Shown here in pieces: positions 36,291-47,239 of a DNA stretch of 64,000 nt (position 1 is the first letter of the stretch; every line of letters begins with the position of its first letter). Both the position numbers and the translations under genes were made by a program. The stretch is taken from NCBI GenBank assembly GCA_025200525.1, contig CM045762.1:105240682-105304681 (forward strand), in the 5' to 3' direction. This DNA comes from Camellia lanceoleosa. Taxonomy: Eukaryota > Streptophyta > Magnoliopsida > Ericales > Theaceae. The notes under the pieces were generated by a model. It was not told the origin of the DNA and ran no database searches. It saw nothing but the letters and a program-made list of their open reading frames with translations.

Positions 36291-37789
36291 ATAAAGTAAA
36301 TATATATTAGTGTAAAATATATGACGATGATATTTTTTCACTCCAACTAACAAATTAGTGATAAAAAAAACTAATTATTATTTGAATTAAATATGATAAA
36401 AAAAACTCAATATAATTATATGTAGCTTGTACGAGTCAATATATTTAATTTAAGGGTGAATTATACTAATGATCCCTATAATTTGGGACTTTTGTTATTT
36501 TAGTTTTTCATCTTTTAATTATGACACATTTGACCCTAACTTTGAAATTGTTCCAAATAAGGACAATTGAAGATACTAGTGCTCTATTTCAATGGCAAAG
36601 TTGTCAATTTGACAAAATATAAACTAGTTTGATAAAAATAAATGTCAAAAGATTATATCTACCCACCAAAGATAAAATTATATAAAAATGATAAATCATT
36701 TAAATTTTTATTTATTTTTATTTTTTTGACCAAATTAATTTTTAGTAGGTGTTTAAATGATGATCATGTAAATTTTAATTTTAATTTTAATTAATCAAAC
36801 AAATAGAAAATGAAAAAAAATAGAAAAATGAAAGGCAATCAAAAAAGGTTGTCACGTAGGAAAGAGAGAGTTTTAAAATTATGAGAATTTAAGAATAAAT
36901 ATTTGAAGGTTTTGACAAAACATAGGTGGTTGTCTTTATTGATGTTTTTTTGATGATTATCAGGTAATAGATGATTGTATTTATTGCTATTTTTTTATGG
37001 CTATTATGTCATGGATGATTATTAGGATTTTAATGTGTAATTGAAATGTTTTTAGTTTTGATTGGTTTAATAATGACATTAAAGTTGTTGCCATGCTTGA
37101 CATTTGAAAAAATAGAAACTAATTTAACGAAAATAAATATAAAAAAAAATTATTTTTACCTTCCCAGAAGATAAAATTATATAAAAATGATGTGTTTTAA
37201 ATTTTTTTCAGCAATTTAATTTTTAATTTTTTAGAAAAAAAAATTATGAAAGTGGATTATGAAAATCAAATCAAACAGAACTTTATAACTAAGAAATTTT
37301 CAACATTATTCATTAAAAAAAATGTCATTACATTTTAAACAACATACAAGTTAACGAACACAAAATAAGTTGTATAACGACTTTACCCTTAAATGGGCTA
37401 TTTATAAAGGAAACAATTTTTTTTAAGGAAAAATTACTATGTAGTCCTATGTAGGGGATCTATTTCCCTTCTAATCCCAATATATTTTTAATAGATTAAT
37501 AGGTCCACAGTTTTTTAAGTTTTATACCTAGATGTCCCATTTTTTATTTTTGTATTTTGTAAATGACTGTATTACCCCTTATTTTGAGATCTATATATAC
37601 GTGAAAAATCAAATTTTTGCTCCGTTCAAAATAGAAAATCAAATCTTCACCTCTGCGATCTCAATTTCTCTTCGTTATGGCGATCTCGTTGTGCTGTGTG
37701 GTCAATCTCATTGTACTGTGAGGTGGATCTGGTTGTGTGATCTGAATCTCTATGTACAGGCAATCTCTGCGTACGTTCTCTCTGTCTCT

Positions 37790-37935
37790 CTGTCTCTCTG
37801 TGTATCTAGTTTGTATCTGTCGATACATATATGTATGTGTATGTATGTATCTGTCGATACATACATATACATATATATATATATATCTCTGTGTGTGTAT
37901 GTCACTTGTATCTATCGATACATATATGTATGTCT
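37790..37935. repeat. TATCGATA-centred short repeats in the transposase 5' region
   Basis: TTGTATCTRTCGATACATATA-type words occur three times (near 37810, 37848 and 37908). They are separated by TATG and TA simple repeats. They lie upstream of the transposase ATG, probably in its leader or first intron. Confidence 0.6.
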
Positions 37936-38154
37936 ATATAAATAAGCAAATTTGCGTAATATTTAGTTTGTATTTGGCAATGTTGTTTTAGTTCTTTGTT
38001 TTGTGATAAATTTTGTTTGTTTGATACTTATTTATTTGATTTTTGTATGTGATATAGTGTAATGATTTTGATTTTGTTGATTTTGTTTGTTGTATAGTGT
38101 AATGTGTTTTGAAGTTGTAGTTTGGAATTGTGAATTCTGGTGTTTTGATACTGA

Positions 38155-38250
38155 TATGTTATAAGTGTATAATTTTGCAGTTTGGAATTGTGAATTGTGC
38201 ACTGTTGGTACTGATATGTTACAACTGTATAATTTTGCAGTTTGGAATCT
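38155..38250. repeat. Two copies of the MULE palindromic motif upstream of the transposase
   Basis: TGTATAATTTTGCAGTTTGG occurs at about 38166 and 38227 with a spacing of about 60 bp. It lies within near-repeats that also share GATATGTTA. These are members of the dispersed motif family described in the findings. They end within 40 bp of the transposase ATG. Confidence 0.7.
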
Positions 38251-38285
38251 GTGAACAAGTGTTTGTTGGTTTGTGATTTTGTAGT

Positions 38286-40531
38286 ATGGAGGGGTGTTTC
38301 ACGTTAATGTGCAAATACAGTAATTCTTGTGCTGCTATTAAGATTAGTGAGGGATGTAGTTATGATGAAGTTGTTGAGAAAATATGTGCGAAGTTTAAGG
38401 AGTTAAGTGTTGGTAACTTTTGTTTGTTTTTCTCTATTTCTAGATATTCTAATTGTATTGTTGAATGTGATAATGATTTGGGAAATATGTTGTCAATGGT
38501 AGGTGGTAGTGGTTGTCATGTTATTGATGTTGTTGAGGGTGATAAAAGAATTGTGGAGGTTGATGATGGTAATTATTGTAGGATTGATTCTGTAATTTGT
38601 GAGAGTTCTTTGGTTAACTATTGTGATGATTTTGGTGGTTTGTTGCCTAGTTTTTATCCAGAACCAGAGAGAGTTTTGTTGTCTGCTAGTTGAAAGGGGA
38701 TTATACATAGTGTTGGTCAAGAATTTGAAGGTAGAGTGCCGGCATTCCGCATTGCATTGGCTAAGTATGTAGTTGAGTGTGGTTTTGCAGTGAATTATTT
38801 GAAGGATGATGCAACAAGAGTAACTGCTGAATGTATGATGAAGTCGTCTACGGGTTGTAAATGGTTTGTGCATGGAAGGGTGTTGATGAATTCCGGTTTT
38901 TTTTTTTCTTATAATGAAGTTGGATAATGTGCATACTTGTGGGGTTGTTGCTCGTAGATCTTGTACCAAAATGGTTGGTTCTAGACTTGTGTCTGATATT
39001 GTACAAAATAATATTAGTGATAATCCATTGACTCATCTTATGGAAGTTAAAAAAAAGTTGAAGAAGCAATATGGTATAGATGTTTCTTATCGGGTTGCAT
39101 GGTTAAGAGTTGATAAGGCAAGATGTGGGTTGTTTGGTGATTTTGCAACTTCTTTTGACCAACTTCGATGGTACCTTGAGACGGCTATGAGAACGAATCC
39201 GGGAAGTGTGTTTAAATTAGATGTGGATGAAAGTAGTAGGTGTTTTCGGAGGTTGTTTGTGGCATTTCATGGATATTTGTATGGCTTTCAATTTTGTCGT
39301 CCATTGTTGTTTGTTGATGGTACATTCTTAAAGGGGCGTTACAAGGGACATTTGCTTGCAAAGAACATCAAAGGATGATAATCAAGGTATGTATTTATTT
39401 GCAGTTAGTATAGGTTTGGTTTGTCAGTGTGTTATTGTATTGTGAGTCTGCTAATTTTTGTAGTTTCATGTTATTTTGTTTGCAAGTCTGTTTCCTTTGG
39501 CTTTTGCGATTGTTGACGCTGAAAATCAAGATAATTGAATGTGGTTCTTAAGTCAGTTGTTAAAGGCTGTTAGTTCAGGCCGGAGATTGACCTTTGTGTC
39601 GGACCGTCAACATGGATTGCTAGACACTCTTTCAGTGGTTTTTCCCAATGCACATCATATATATTGCTTGAATCATTTAAAGAGAAATTTGATTGACAAA
39701 TTGGTGGGACTTCGTATTAACTATAAGCTGAGTTTGATGAAAATATTAGTTAAATGTGCGTATGCGCCAACGGTTGCTTCTTTCTAACATTATATGGAGA
39801 AATTGAGGCGTATTGCTAAGAATGATAGAGTTGGTAGTATGTTGGATGGTTTGCAAAATGATAAGTGGGCGAATGCATTTTTTAGAGGGAAACGATATGG
39901 TGAGATGTCATCTAATGTTACCGAGTCTTACAATAATCGGATTGGTGGGGCCCATGAGTTGCCTATTACTTGTATGGTTGATATGATTAGGGTTCAAATC
40001 ATGACTCAATTGTCGAATAGAAAAGCTGAATCGAAAAGATGGACTACAAAATTGTGTCTAGTTATGGAAAAGAAGTTGGTGGACTCTTTGGAGCTAGCTA
40101 AGTCTTGGGATGTGATTGTTGCTAGTGATACTGTGCTTGAGGTTCATTCTTCTATTTCTTTTTATGTTGATATTGGTAGACAGACTTGTTCTTGCCATGA
40201 ATGGCAATTGAATGGTTTTCCTTGTTGTCATGCTATGCATGCTTTGCGTAGTAGTGGCAGAAATGTATATGATTTCATTGATCCCTTTTTTCATGTAGAT
40301 TATTTTAGAAAGTCATACAAGGAATCTGTTTATCCAGTGCCTTCAAGTGAGAGATTTGACTTTGATGGTGCCAGTAGTTCGATTATCAAATCTCCTATAA
40401 CGAAGAAACAGCTCGGGCGGAACAAGAAGAAGGGGATACCTTCTAGGAGTGAGAATGTGAAGCAAATCAAGTGTGAGAGGTGCTTGAAATATGAGAATCA
40501 CAATAAGAAGACATGCAAGGCTACTATTTGA
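38286..40531 (+). pseudogene. Mutator-like (MuDR/MURA-type) DDE transposase, decayed
   Basis: The order of domains is that of plant MULE transposases. There is an N-terminal MuDR-type region (38286-38692) and a second segment with FRIALAKYVVECGFAVNYLK and HTCGVVARRS. The DDE core shows LFVDGTFLKGRYKG, TFVSDRQHGLLD (with CLNHLKRNL after it) and SSNVTESYNNRIG. A SWIM zinc finger (CSCHEWQLNGFPCCHAMHAL) and a C-terminal zinc knuckle (CERCLKYENHNKKTC) follow.

Lesions: TGA at 38690-38692; frameshift near 38915-38927 after a T-run; frameshift near 39371 before a probable intron (to about 39484, ending GCAAG); TGA at 39537-39539 replacing Trp of DN*MWFL; and a stop near 39786. The catalytic acids are intact but the reading frame is not. 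The start is the first ATG of the N-terminal frame. Confidence 0.92.
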
Positions 40532-40779
40532 GGTCACAGTCTATTCTTTTGGATTTGTATTTGAATTTGAGAAATTATGATAATAAAAAATGTGATACTT
40601 GGTATTATGGAAGTAATGAATAAAGTTAGTTGAATTGTTTTTTTGTTTTTTGATGTGTTCTTTAGTTATTGAAATTGTTTTGTAACAGTCTTGTTTTGTT
40701 TTTTATTTTTAATTTTTTTGTGGGTTTGGTTGGTTTTATTTTTATGGAATGCAGAGAAGGTTGTTGAAAATTTCTTATT

Positions 40780-41080
40780 GAAACTGTATAATATTGAAAT
40801 GCAGTTTTACTACATGATTCATTTATTTCATATTTTATAGCGACAAAACTGTAAAATTTTACAGTTTTATTTTCAATTTTGAAATGTAGTTCATCTATTT
40901 GTTGAGTCATGAAATTGGATGTATAATTGTGTAGCATAAATTTTGTTTGAGTAATGAAACTGTATAATTTTGTAGTTTTCAGAATTATTAGAAACAACCT
41001 GATGAAATTGAATAATTTTGCAATTTTAAGAATTATTAGAAACAACCTGATGAAACTGCATAATTTTGCGGTTTGAAGAA
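40780..41080. repeat. Palindromic motif cluster downstream of the transposase
   Basis: Five copies lie between the two convergent genes. The one at 40845-40868 is a perfect 24-bp palindrome: arm AAAACTGTAAAA followed by its exact reverse complement. Others are at about 40783, 40957, 41003 and 41052 (for example GAAACTGCATAATTTTGCGG). The last two lie in a 50-bp near-tandem repeat containing AATTATTAGAAACAA. Confidence 0.75.
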
Positions 41081-41339
41081 TTATTAGAAACAATCTTTAC
41101 TATATGAAAATATATGCAACTACAAACAAGTACACAAACAATCAGAAGAACAACCACAATAATAATAACAAGAAGAAGAGCAACAACAACATCAATGACA
41201 ACAATCATTTTCACTATAATAACCAGAAGAAAGATCATTCCTAAAAGTATATAAAGTACTTGTCACATGTTAAAAAAAAAAGTACAAAGATATGTTCACT
41301 TGAATATTTGTATTGTCAAGAAGTTTGTTCATTGTTTCT

Positions 41340-44300
41340 ATGGTTTGGTATGTTTTGTCAATATTTTGTAATGCTCGAGTTTCCAAGATCGGTTCTCATC
41401 ATTAAGGAATTGATTGATGATTTCTGCTCGAAATTTGACCCACTCAGTTGGTCGAAGTGATTTCTGCACAGGTTGTCAGCTGATATATTGGTTGATAACA
41501 TTGCAGATGGCGATTACACAATCATTCCTGCAAAGTTTTAGATGAAATTAATTAGTTAGGTAAAACTGCAAAATTTAGCATATTGGAAGATTAGTTTATT
41601 GATTTTGTATCTTACGAGTGTGGGGTTTGTTGTGGGCATTCCTCAATTGATGCAATTACTGTCTCGCACTCTTGAGATGATAACATGTTTCCTTGATTGC
41701 TGAGTAATGCTTTATTCCATCTCAGTTGATATTGTTGCTACAAAATAGTTAGTGGGTGTTTTTGTTAGTTATAGTGATGAGTTGAGATGTTTTTAAAGGA
41801 ATGGAACTAAGTAGAAAATTTTATTTAGCTTACAATTTCTTTTGCAATTTCAAAGTGTTTGTTGTGGCAATCTTTTGCTGGTCTCAAAGAGTCATAGTGT
41901 CTTCATATCCCATCAGCATTGTCAAAGACCACAATTGTCCAATGGTTGTCGTGGTTGATTGAGAAATGGATATATCTGCTTTTCATTGCTTCTGGAAAAT
42001 GGTTGTCCATCATTTTTTCTCTCAGTGCTTGATCTTGGTTTTGTAGTGGAGTCTGTAAATTATATATATGTTTGAAATATGTTATAAAACAATGTAGTAA
42101 AACATGTTAAGAAAGTAAAAAAATTTACAGTTGAAAGGTATGTTAAGTTTTGCTTACATTGATGAGTGTTGAGAAAACGTAAGATCTTCCCACATATGGA
42201 TTTATTGCAAAGGCTAGATCATTTTTCTCAAATTCTTCAATGGTTGGTTAGAGTGCCAATTTCTTTTCTGAGAAGGCATCAATGACCTGAAACATGTTAT
42301 ATATGAGAATGTGTTAGGTTTGTGGAATAGGTTATTGAATATGAACAGAAACTGTAAAATTGTGCAGTTGGAGACCTACATTCCTATATAAGGGTTCCTT
42401 GTTGGTCAATCTGCATATATCTGAAAAGTATTTGCAATTTTCATCTTCGCTGCAAGACCAGACACAAGCACTTAATTGTGTGTTCTTGACGAGTTGAATT
42501 TGGTCTTGGTCTTTTTTGGATAGGCTATGCCAAACCTTGTTTGTTTTGCAGCATGAAATGGCGAGTGGCTTGTTTTGGATTGATTCTTCCTTGAAATCAT
42601 CATCACTTTCCAATACTTGAAGTTGTGCCTTATCTTGATTGGCATCCTCTTTGGGGTTGGTTTCAGCAACAACTGCTTTCTCTTGGCCAATATTTTCTTA
42701 CATCTTTTCTTTCTGCTGTTGTTTTGCTTCATGAGCATCCTCTTTTTGCTCGTGTTCGAGCGTGTTCTATCTTTGTTTTGATTTCTTCTTTTTTTCTTTT
42801 CATTCTTCTTCTCTTTTTCTTTATCGGTACCCTCTGTTGGTTTGGGTACATCAGCAGCAGTTTGTGTCTTGTTCCTTGTATCTTCTTTGGCTTTTGTCAT
42901 TGGTTAGTATTCAAAATCTGGGTCATTTGCTTGTTTTCTTGACTTTTGTTTAATTATCTTAACCATTGATTTTTGTTGGGGACTGCCAGTTTTTTTTGGT
43001 GGACATTTCCTTCAATTGATCTTTCTTTTTACACAATTCAGCCATGAATTTTTGTTCCATATCTTGCATTTGTGCTCTCATGGCTGATATGAGCTTGTCC
43101 TTGTCGTCCTCTTTGGTTGGTGTTTGTGCTTGGTCATGACCTATAAAAATGTTGGATTGTGTTTTGGTTAGTTTAATTAAATTTTGCAGTTTGCTTTAGT
43201 ATTAGACAATAGTTTACCTTGTACATGAAATATGTCAGATTTCTCTTGGAGTTCTTCTTGTTGGTTTGTCAGTTCTTGTTCATTGAATTCTTGTTGTTGG
43301 TTTGTTTGTTGTTCTTCTTGTTCTTGTTGTTGGTCTTCTTCTTCATCAGTTTCTTGTTGATCACCTTTTGCTTCTTGTCTTTCTTCTGCGTCATCATTGT
43401 CTTGTTGTTCATCAGGTTCTTTTTCTTCTTCTTGTTCTTCTTCTTTTTCTTCGTCTTCGTCAGCTTCTTCTTCATCAGTCACTTGTTTTTTTTCATCATC
43501 ACTCTCTTCTTCTTGTTCATCACTTTCTGATTCTTCTTGTGATTTTTGCTTTCTTTTCTTTTCTTTTTGTTGTTCTTCTTGTTCTGATTCTGATTGATGT
43601 TCTTCTTCGAGAAAGTCATCATCATCACTGTCTATAAGTCTTTTTTTTTTTTTTGCTTTTGTTTTCTTTTTTCACTTATTGTCCTTTTTGTGGTCATGTT
43701 TCTTTGCTGAAGAGTCTGTTGATGTGCTTTGATTGATATGCAATAACTATATTTCTTATTCAGTTGAGGTTAAAGCACTTTGGTTAACCTGCATTGGAAC
43801 AAAGTGGCATATATCAGTAATATTGTAAAATTGGTCAGTTTCATAAGATGAGTTGTACTGTGAGTAATGTGGGTTAAGTGTCGAAATATGTTGCTTGAAA
43901 CTGAAAATTTTTACAGTTTTATAATATGAGTGATGTGAAATAAATTTGTGCGTTTAAACTGTAAACTTTTGCAGTTTCATAACATGAGTGATGCTAAATA
44001 AGTATGTGCTTTGAAACTGCAAACTTTTACAGTTTCATAATATGATTTGTACTGTGAATAATGTAAGTGAAGTGTTGAATATATGTTGTTTGAAACTGAA
44101 GAATTTGATAGTTTCGTAACATGATTTTTACTATAATGACTATGAAAGGAATGTTGAATAGATTTGTGCTATGATAGTATAGAAGCGTTTGAATACCTTT
44201 TCAAAGTGAGCAAGGCTGATGTGTTTCCACTTGGAGTATATTTTGCCAAGGTTCCATTTCATAAACCTTGGGAAACTTTTTTTGTTGGATGGTTGGAGGA

Positions 44301-45444
44301 GTTTACTGTGCTCACAAAAAAAATTGAAATATGTTAGATAGTTAGAAATAGGTGGATGTTTGATATTTTTGTGTGAAGTAGTTGAGTAATGTGTTTACCA
44401 AGAGTAACATGACGCATCCAGTGACATGCCTTGGGTTGTTGTTTGCATTTTCCATTGAATTCATCAGTGTGTCTTTTATTGCCTCAACCTAATTGTACTT
44501 CTTGATGTTGTTGAGATTGTCAACATAGTTGAGGAAACTCCAACTGAGTGTATGGCATGTTGTAGGCATGAGAAGTTTCAAGCATAAGTAAAGGGTGATG
44601 ACCCTTGCAAGATCTTGATGATCATTGGTTAATTTTCTTTTTTTTTTGTTTGTTGAAACATTTTGGTCAAAGACTTGCCATCCAATCTCTTTATTGATTT
44701 GTATCTTCGTTTGTAAAATGAAAGCTCAAAATCCTTTGGTCTTGCATAGGATTTGGTGGTGATGTTGTCTTCTCCGCAGCCGATACCAAAAATGAGCTTG
44801 ACATCATTGTTTCTGAGTTTCATTTCCTTTTTGCCAAGTATAAATGCTCTTTTTCTTTTGTTGTAGAGTGTTGTCATTTCTGCTACAATGGAATTATAGC
44901 ATCTGCACCAAGAGGCCTTCAGTTGTGTTGAGGAGAGAGCATTTATAATGGGCCAAAAAGGGGTTTTTTCCAGCTCTGTCTGTTGGGCTTTTGTGAATTT
45001 GACCCCCTTCAACAGTTTGTTTACTGTTCCGATGTTGGAACGGTAATTAAATTGTTGGACTCTCTTTGCAGGACTGCTGCTTTTTTCCCTTTTGATGCCT
45101 TGGTTTTTGTTTTGGGAGTTGATTGGCTTTCTTGGAGCTTTCTTTTTTTGGTTGGAGGAGCTTCTTGTTTTTTTGTTGGCTTTCTTTTGTTTGTTTTTGT
45201 TGTGGTTTGAGGTGTGGTTGATGTTTGTTGTGTGGGTGGGGTCTACGGTGTAGTTTTTGGGCTTTTTCTTGTAGATAGTGTGGTTGTTTTGTGGGTTTTT
45301 TGGTTGGGTCGTGGTGTTTGGTTGTTTTTGGTTGTGGTGGTTGGGTTTTTGTGGAGGGGGAGATATTGGTGGCATTTCAGTGGATATAGGAGAGGGACTT
45401 TCACAAAGGGAGATACTTAAATTCTTGATTGGATTTTTGGGCAT
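41340..45444 (-). pseudogene. Ulp1-like (C48) cysteine protease gene of the MULE, multi-exon, decayed
   Basis: Exon 1 (from ATG 45444) has a Pro/Asn/Lys-rich start, then a conserved block (LEKTPFWPIINALSSTQLKA, ILGKKEMKLRNNDVKLIFGI). This is like the N-terminal domain of transposon-borne Ulp1 proteins. The region 44630-44400 continues in another frame after an A10 run (LTNDHQDLARVITLYL). A Glu/Gln-rich segment lies at 43177-43482 and a Lys-rich one at 42480-42900.

The protease domain lies at about 42160-41490. His is in SINHDNHWTIVVFDN and Asp in RHYDSLRP. Gln and Cys are in QQTPHSNDCVIAI, with the exon junction between Ser and Asn codons (donor GTAAG, acceptor TTTGCAG). The usual Gly after Cys is Val. 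Stops replace Trp twice (KKYN*VEAI and DGI*RHYD). Ulp1 enzymes cleave SUMO, but the role in MULEs is unknown. It is divergent from the transposase strand. Confidence 0.82.
43895..44120. repeat. Palindromic motif array, ~58-75-bp spacing
   Basis: Motif copies start at about 43897, 43956, 44014 and 44093. Each has the form GAAACTG-N-AATTTT-ACAGTTT-CAT and is followed by TAAYATGAGTGATG-like sequence. The array lies in an intron or gap of the Ulp1-like gene. Confidence 0.75.
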
Positions 45445-45519
45445 ATGGGTTTATTTCTTCTAATATCTTCCAACAGCTATTTCTGAAAAAATGAAAGCGA
45501 CAACAGGGTATGAGTAATA

Positions 45520-45695
45520 TAGTGACAAAACTGTATAATTTTAAAGTTTTATATGCAGTTTAATATGAAGTTATCTATATTTGTTGGTAACAGTTACGAA
45601 ACTATATAATTTGACAGTTTGATTTGCACTTTATAATAAGTTACTTATTTGTTTTGAGTAGTGATTAAACTGTGCAATTTTGTAATTTCATTTGC
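45520..45695. repeat. Palindromic motif array upstream of the Ulp1-like gene
   Basis: Three copies at about 45528, 45598 and 45667 (AAACTGTATAATTTTAAAG; AAACTATATAATTTGACAG; AAACTGTGCAATTTTGTAAT), about 70 bp apart. They lie within 250 bp upstream of the presumed start codon of the minus-strand gene. Confidence 0.7.
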
Positions 45696-46225
45696 AATTT
45701 GAATAAATTTAGATATGTTACTTGTAGAGTGATGAAATGAAATCAGATGATGTTGCGCTTTTATAAACAAGATCAACAATAGGAACAACCCATTGTATTT
45801 TGTAAACAAAGAACAATAACAACGAGAAGATTAAGTATTCAAAAATAACAAGGGAATAAGAAAAGCCAATATTGAACAACAAGAATAAGAATAAGGTGTT
45901 GAATGTGTAAAAACAGGGATTTATGTGTAAAAACAATGGATTAGAATGTTTAAAAACAGGAGACTAGAATATTTTAAAACAGGAGATTATATATAAAAAA
46001 GGATTTATACGTTTTGAGGTATGTAAAATGTGTATATCCGAAATATGAAAGAATAATGTACAAATTTGAATGAAAAATAATGAATAGGTGAAGAGAGATG
46101 TTACTTTTTTTCCCCATTTATGTGAATCGGAAGTCAGGAACTATGAAATTTCTTCAGAGTGGTGATGGTTCTTCGTTTTGTTGAGAGTCGCCGATTGGAG
46201 AATATGAACGGCTTGGTGTTGTGTT

Positions 46226-46515
46226 GAAGATGAACGGTTTCGTTTTGTGGTTAGGGTAGAGTTTTAGAGGGAATGGAGTCGAACGGAGGAGAGATGGAGG
46301 AGTGAGAATGCAATTTCGAGCGGCGAAGATGTAACAGTGTACTGATCAGACTGAGATGATCGTGGGTGATGAAGATGAACGGTTTCGTTTTGTGGTTAGT
46401 GTAGGGTTTCAGAGGGAATGGAGTTGAACGGAGGAGAGATGGAGGACTGAGAATTCGATTTCGAGCGGCGGAGATGTGACAGTGTACTGATCAGACTGAG
46501 ATGATCGTGGGTGAT
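46226..46515. repeat. 145-bp tandem duplication near the right MULE end
   Basis: GAAGATGAACGGTTTCG starts both copies (46226 and 46371). Both contain GAACGGAGGAGAGATGGAGG and TGTACTGATCAGACTGAGAT. The copies are about 93 percent alike. The position, upstream of the minus-strand Ulp1-like gene, suggests a duplicated promoter or leader. Confidence 0.9.
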
Positions 46516-47080
46516 GGTTGCGTGCGTGTAAATTGGATGATATATTGTGGGTATTTTCGTCTTATTGATAATTTGAGGACTTAATGGAGTATTAAATTTG
46601 TTTTGGGCCTAAATGGGGTATGATATGTTGGGCTTGGATCTTTGGGTCAGTTCCCCTTTTTTTAATCAGCAAAAGAAATAAACATCTTTGATTGTCCTTA
46701 TTTTGAACAACATTCAAAATTCAGAGCTAAATATATCATAATTAAAAAGTCAAGAACCAGTGACACAAGTCCCAAACTACGAGATTGTTGGTGTAATTCG
46801 CCATTAATTTAATTTTTTTTTTCTCTATGAGACAACACATATGTTTGGTAAGATGAACCTTTCAGACTTGAGTGAACTGTGCCCGATGTTAAGAGTATAG
46901 ATTCGAATCTCCGCCTATGTGCGACATGGACTTCATCGCTATATGATTGAGTAATCTTGTTATATAGCAACCACCTAAGGGTGACCTCTACAGCCTCAAC
47001 TCATTATAGAGTCTAGTCACAAAGATTACCCCTTTGTGATTAGCCCTTTTGAAATTTAGATTTCTGAGAAAATATTTAAA

Positions 47081-47239
47081 AGTAATATTAGGGATTATAA
47101 AAAAAATATCACAAAATATTTCATGAAATTTTTTTATCTTTTAATTAATATATGATGTTTTATTATATATATAATTTAAAAGTAAAAAATTTTCATAAAA
47201 TATTTAATAATTTTTTTTTTCGTAATCCTAAATATTACT
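47081..47239. mobile_element. MITE copy A (about 159 bp)
   Basis: Inverted ends AGTAATATTAGGGATTAT and (read inward) AGTAATATTTAGGATTAC. The body matches copy B at 48685-48844 in length and in the order of blocks, including TTAATATATGATGTTTTATT near TTAATGTATGTGTTTTATT of copy B. It is noncoding. Confidence 0.7.

Larger units (their letters stand above)
37427..46656. mobile_element. Probable inner non-TIR MULE carrying transposase and Ulp1-like gene
   Basis: The left edge reads GGAAAAATTACTATGTAG and the right edge, read inward, GGGGAACTGACCCAAAG. They share only a weak GGRRAA-type start. TTTTTTTAA lies on both sides (37418-37426 and 46657-46665), a 9-bp but low-complexity TSD candidate. If real, a 9.2-kb MULE of the kind carrying Ulp1-like genes inserted into a small outer MULE close to its right inverted end. 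The alternative is a single 10.4-kb element. Confidence 0.45.
36452..46806. mobile_element. Mutator-like element with ~125-bp inverted ends (outer MULE)
   Basis: About 125 bp at 36452-36580 match in inverted orientation 46683-46806 at roughly 75 percent identity. Shared blocks include GAATTA.AC, TTTGGGACTT, TTTTAATTATGA and AATAAGGACAAT. The 9-bp word ATTTAATTT flanks both ends (36443-36451 and 46807-46815), the correct TSD length for Mutator-like elements, though AT-rich. The interior contains the transposase and Ulp1-like genes, either as part of this element or as a nested one (37427-46656). Confidence 0.65.

Noticed and set aside
43219..43637. Long plus-strand frames rich in Phe, Leu, Ser and Cys
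   Set aside because: They are the antisense of the Glu/Gln-rich and Lys-rich coding stretch of the minus-strand Ulp1-like gene. The repeated TTCTTC composition keeps all frames open.
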